DNA of 64,000 nucleotides from Ustilago trichophora (Eukaryota; Basidiomycota; Ustilaginomycetes; Ustilaginales; Ustilaginaceae): NCBI GenBank assembly GCA_900323505.1, contig OOIN01000017.1, positions 248,001 to 312,000 of the forward strand, read 5' to 3'. Shown piece by piece: positions 60,702 to 64,000 of this stretch (position 1 is its first letter; each line of letters starts with the position of its first letter). The notes under the pieces were generated by a model. It saw only the letters and a program-made list of their open reading frames with translations, ran no database searches and was not told where the DNA came from. The position numbers and the translations under genes were made by a program.

Positions 60702-62786
60702 ATGCCGGCCTACTCGAACACTAATAGTGCCGGGCTCAAGAAGCGATCCACCAAAGCTCAGTCGTCGCCAGCAACATCTTCAAAGGCTACATCGAAGAAG
60801 CCATCCACAAAGCAACGGCCCCAGGCAAAGCCACGCTCAATATCCACATGGCGCTTGATCTCCTGGGCATGTTCTGCAGCCCTCTTCTTCTTGGCTTATC
60901 TTACATACAAGAACAATGGTCAGCTTCCCACCCACTTGCTCAACACATTCTCACCGCAAAAACTACACGAGCAGCAGCACACCCACCAACCCTTCGCGCC
61001 GCCATCGCCTGAACAAGCATCGACTGCCAAGAAAACGACCCCAAAAGACAACTGGGGCAGTCAAGGTAAGACCTATTACCCTAGCACAAAACGAGAGCCC
61101 TCTCTCCCATACGCCCTTCCACCAACGCGGCCTCTCCCCGAGCAACCTCTTCGAAATGCCGATACCGATCGACAGACCGCCGTCCTCGATGCATTCAATC
61201 ACTCCTGGCTCGCATACAAGCGCGATGCATGGGGTTACGACGAGTATCATCCCATCAGCAAGCAAGGATCCAACCTGAGCGGCAAACATGGCCAAGGTAT
61301 CGGCTACACCATTGTAGACACCCTCGACACGCTCATCTTGATGGGATTCAAGGACGACTATGAGCAGGCGCGCGATTGGGTGAGGGATGTTTTGGACTGG
61401 AACGTACCAGGCCGAATGAACGTCTTTGAGACCACCATTCGTACGCTCGGAGGTTTGCTTTCTGCAGCAGCGCTGATCCGAGACCCGCCGCATCCTGCTT
61501 TTACGCCCAACGAGCAAGATGCCCAGATGTTCATCGCACGCGCTGTGGAGCTTGCCAATCGCTTAAAACCTGCGTTTGACACCCCATCTGGCGTTCCTCT
61601 GCGAGAGGTTGATCTTGAGACAGGAGAAGCCTTCCCTGACCTCAACAATAACAATTCGTCCAGCTTGGCCGAAGCTACCACGCTCCAGCTCGAGTTCAAA
61701 TACCTCGCCCACCTCACCGGCGAGCACGAATACTGGCGAATCGCAGAACGTCCCATGGAAGCCGTGCGCAACGCCACTGCAAGATTGCCACACTTTCAGG
61801 GTCTGTTGCCCATCTTTTTGAACCCGATCAATGGGCATTTCTACAACGGCGAGATTCGGCTCGGTTCCAGAGGTGATTCCTACTATGAGTATCTCATCAA
61901 GCAGTGGCTGCAGACGGGTCGCACAGAGAAAGTCTACAGGGACATGTACAACAATGCTGTGCGCGGCATCAAGCGGGTTCTCACTAAGCCATCTGTGCAC
62001 TCTGTCCCACCGCTCATGTTCACCGCCGAGCTGGCACCGCGAAGAGGCATGGATGGGAGGCCCTTCATGCAGTTGGTCCCTAAACAGGACCATCTCGTCT
62101 GCTTCCTCGGTGGAGCCATGATGCTCGGCTCCACCTCCGCCGTTGACATTTTTGGCGACCCTACCAAGCGACCGCTCCCTCCCATCTCTGACCTATCCAC
62201 CGCCGACGAGACGGACAAAGAAGACTGGCGACTTGGCCACGAATTCGTCCGCACCTGCATGGACACCTACACCAAGACTCGCACCGGTCTCTCTCCCGAA
62301 ATCGCCTTTTTCAAAACCCCACAGGACGCCAACATCCCCGATGCACAGATGATCGCCGCCAACCGTGCCCCTCTACCCCGCAACGTGGATTGGTACATCA
62401 AAAAGCCACCTCCCTCCTACTCTGGTCGGCCCAACCCGCTGATCGACGCGCGCAACATCTTGCGCCCCGAGACGGTCGAATCGCTCTTTGTTGCTTTCTC
62501 CCTCACCGGCGATGAGATCTATCGCGAGTGGGGATGGCACATTTTCCAAGCCTTTGAAAAGCACTGCAAAGTGGAGAGCGGTGGATACTCGAGCATTGAC
62601 GATGTAGATGCAGACGAGCCGAACAAGGTTGATAAGATGGAAACTTTCTGGTTGTCCGAGACGCTCAAGTATCTCTACTTGCTCTTTAGCGATCGCGACA
62701 CGTTACCGCTCAATAAGTGGGTTCTGAATACAGAGGCTCATCCGTTGCCAGTGTTCGAACCGCAATTCCCTACAGGTTTCAGTTAA
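60702..62786 (+). CDS. Mannosyl-oligosaccharide 1,2-alpha-mannosidase (GH47)
   Basis: A 694-residue type II membrane glycosidase that trims alpha-1,2-mannose from N-glycans in the ER or Golgi. A Lys/Ser-rich cytosolic tail (1-50) is followed by a signal anchor (about 50-70) and a Pro-rich stem. The GH47 barrel motifs are VDTLDTLILMGF, FETTIRTLGGLLSA, EATTLQLEFKYLA, GSRGDSYYEYLIKQW, DHLVCFLGGAMMLG, LRPETVESLFVAFSLTGD, FWLSETLKYLYLLF and LNTEAHPLPVF, containing the family's conserved acidic residues and the Thr of TEAHP that coordinates calcium. Full length with no intron. Confidence 0.94.
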   Translation: MPAYSNTNSAGLKKRSTKAQSSPATSSKATSKKPSTKQRPQAKPRSISTWRLISWACSAALFFLAYLTYKNNGQLPTHLLNTFSPQKLHEQQHTHQPFAPPSPEQASTAKKTTPKDNWGSQGKTYYPSTKREPSLPYALPPTRPLPEQPLRNADTDRQTAVLDAFNHSWLAYKRDAWGYDEYHPISKQGSNLSGKHGQGIGYTIVDTLDTLILMGFKDDYEQARDWVRDVLDWNVPGRMNVFETTIRTLGGLLSAAALIRDPPHPAFTPNEQDAQMFIARAVELANRLKPAFDTPSGVPLREVDLETGEAFPDLNNNNSSSLAEATTLQLEFKYLAHLTGEHEYWRIAERPMEAVRNATARLPHFQGLLPIFLNPINGHFYNGEIRLGSRGDSYYEYLIKQWLQTGRTEKVYRDMYNNAVRGIKRVLTKPSVHSVPPLMFTAELAPRRGMDGRPFMQLVPKQDHLVCFLGGAMMLGSTSAVDIFGDPTKRPLPPISDLSTADETDKEDWRLGHEFVRTCMDTYTKTRTGLSPEIAFFKTPQDANIPDAQMIAANRAPLPRNVDWYIKKPPPSYSGRPNPLIDARNILRPETVESLFVAFSLTGDEIYREWGWHIFQAFEKHCKVESGGYSSIDDVDADEPNKVDKMETFWLSETLKYLYLLFSDRDTLPLNKWVLNTEAHPLPVFEPQFPTGFS

Positions 62787-63641
62787 GGTGTAACGCGCGC
62801 AACGACAGGGTTAGGATTTGGTTGTTACTCAACGTGAAGATGCAAAGACATTGATTCGCAGAGTCAAATGCGAGTTGCGAAGAAAGTGTGTCCGATTGAA
62901 AGGATGATCTGTATCCCGATGCAAACGGTGGCTGAGTTGAGAGTGGATCGACAATCAGTCTTCTAGAAAGAGAGCGACAACACACTCTAGGCAGTCCGTG
63001 TAGTGATCTACACTAAGACGCTTAAGCGAGTAACCTTTACACGGCTGCCCCTGAAAACGTTTTGCGCCCCGCCATCTTGTTTTATTTAAGAATAATGAAT
63101 AAATAAAAAAAGAAGGTGGGCTGAAGGCTGTCAAAAAAAGAATGCGCAACGTTGCGTTGCTTTCCGAAGAGTCTTTTCTCTTGCAGGTTGCTCTGTGATG
63201 AGGCTTGGTTTCTTGGCTTTGCCTCACGTTGTTACCGGATTGCATGCGACGACATCCTCAGATTTGGATTAGCCTTGGACTTTAGGGGGTTGAAGCTGAG
63301 AAGGTTGAGCTAGTGTGTGTGTGTGTGTGTGTGTGTGGTGCGGGAGGTGAGGACTAGGGTGGCCGATCGGAGAGTTTTGCACAGTTCAGGTGTTGTCCTT
63401 TGATGGACGGGCGCTGCTAGATATGCTGATGTTTCTATTGCGCGAGGATGGTCTGTCATGTGCAATGCATGTAGTACATTACGACAGTGGTCCCCCCGTG
63501 TTGTACTGTACAGCACTCTCGGCCTCCATAGTCGCCTGCCGTGAGTGAGCTTGTACATATACCCAAGCGTGTCCCTTCTCCTGGACCTGCTCTCCATCTT
63601 TATCACAACTCTCACTCTCTCTTTTGAAAAAGACAGCAAAG
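62787..63641. other. Intergenic region
   Basis: Contains a GT microsatellite at 63313-63336 and a TGTACTGTACAG palindrome at 63502-63513. No gene. Confidence 0.5.
63313..63336. repeat. GT dinucleotide microsatellite
   Basis: About eleven consecutive GT units. Confidence 0.9.
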
Positions 63642-64000
63642 ATGCCAATCGCGATCAAACCCAGCTTCAAGCCGCTCACCTCGGCTGTATCCAAATACAT
63701 CACCTCTCATCGTGCACGCGTTCAAGCCCAATCCGAAGCCAAAGGAACCACCTCTGGCCCCACCGGAGCCGAAGTGGATGCCCAGGTCGCTTCCACTCTC
63801 TCTCGCAAGCAAGGTGCCTCCATCCTCGTTGACTTGCCCACAGCTCAAGTCGATGCTCAAGGTCGGACTTTAGGCCTTGAAGATCCCAACGAACCTTCGT
63901 TGAAGGATGATCCAAATACAGCCCTTCGTGCAACCGCTCGCCCCCTCATCGTCCCCACATCCTCCGTTAGCGATCCAGCACTCCTTGAAGAAGTTTTCGA
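63642..64000 (+). CDS. Unknown protein, 3'-partial
   Basis: An open frame from ATG at 63642 runs to the window edge (119 complete codons). It starts MPIAIKPSFKPLTSAVSKYI and continues polar with Ala, Thr and Pro-rich stretches, with no signal peptide or recognised motif. The basic, hydroxylated N-terminus lacking acidic residues for about 30 positions could be a mitochondrial presequence, but this is weak. The leader is pyrimidine-rich as for other genes here, which supports the start. Confidence 0.6.
   Translation, partial: MPIAIKPSFKPLTSAVSKYITSHRARVQAQSEAKGTTSGPTGAEVDAQVASTLSRKQGASILVDLPTAQVDAQGRTLGLEDPNEPSLKDDPNTALRATARPLIVPTSSVSDPALLEEVF

Noticed and set aside
1..64000. CRISPR array, bacterial operon, prophage or intact transposase/reverse transcriptase
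   Set aside because: No regularly spaced short repeats with unique spacers, no such protein motifs in any frame, and eukaryotic introns are present.

Overview
The window looks like a chromosome segment of a smut fungus (Ustilaginales, Basidiomycota). The evidence is mostly intronless genes with a few 79-99 nt introns (GTAAGT-type donors), pyrimidine-rich leaders, fungal families such as URM1, GH47 mannosidase and an EF-hand MscS channel, and a large tandem array of small secreted proteins. The species is not determined. There are no bacterial, phage or CRISPR features.

Layout. Positions 1-14.3 kb hold conserved metabolic and membrane genes: an aldo/keto reductase (cut by the window edge), a secreted alpha/beta hydrolase, a mitochondrial hydroxyacid-oxoacid transhydrogenase, a MAPEG protein, a peroxisomal acyl-CoA synthetase, an SGNH hydrolase, a tRNA-Leu and an MscS channel. 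Positions 16.4-20.1 kb hold a one-membrane-segment protein and two paralogues of an unknown family (family U). Positions 20.4-53.5 kb hold 21 paralogues of one secreted family, three on the minus strand and then 18 on the plus strand, interrupted only by a Dal5-type transporter at 32.5-34.2 kb. A third family U copy, broken by one stop codon, sits just beyond the right edge at 54.4-55.2 kb. The right end returns to conserved genes: a small serine-rich protein, an IQM-like IQ-motif protein, URM1, a GH47 alpha-1,2-mannosidase and the start of an unknown gene.

The array. I call its members sp1 to sp21 and the family the 'WK-box' family after its best conserved element. Intact copies are 160-290 residues with a signal peptide of about 20-28 residues. 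Four modules follow: H, an N-terminal segment with a motif like M(Y/W)xKAxxIY; Y, an aromatic strand such as YYxSxIxPxDxLG; W, the box A(L/F)AFWK followed by an LLxIDT-like strand; and C, a terminal segment like LxxVIPLxxVRxI. Outside the signal peptides I find no cysteine in any intact member. Neighbours resemble each other most, which suggests growth by stepwise tandem duplication. Three members are damaged: sp3 lacks the W and C modules, sp8 has an in-frame TAA, and sp20 has a one-base frameshift. Intergenic regions carry about six copies of a dispersed repeat and a recurring GGTGGG/CCCACC block roughly 110-300 bp before many start codons.

Interpretation. Secreted, clustered, rapidly diverging genes in a smut-type genome are typical of plant-interaction effectors, so an effector role is the likeliest reading, but no function can be read from the sequence. 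I do not recognise the family by name.
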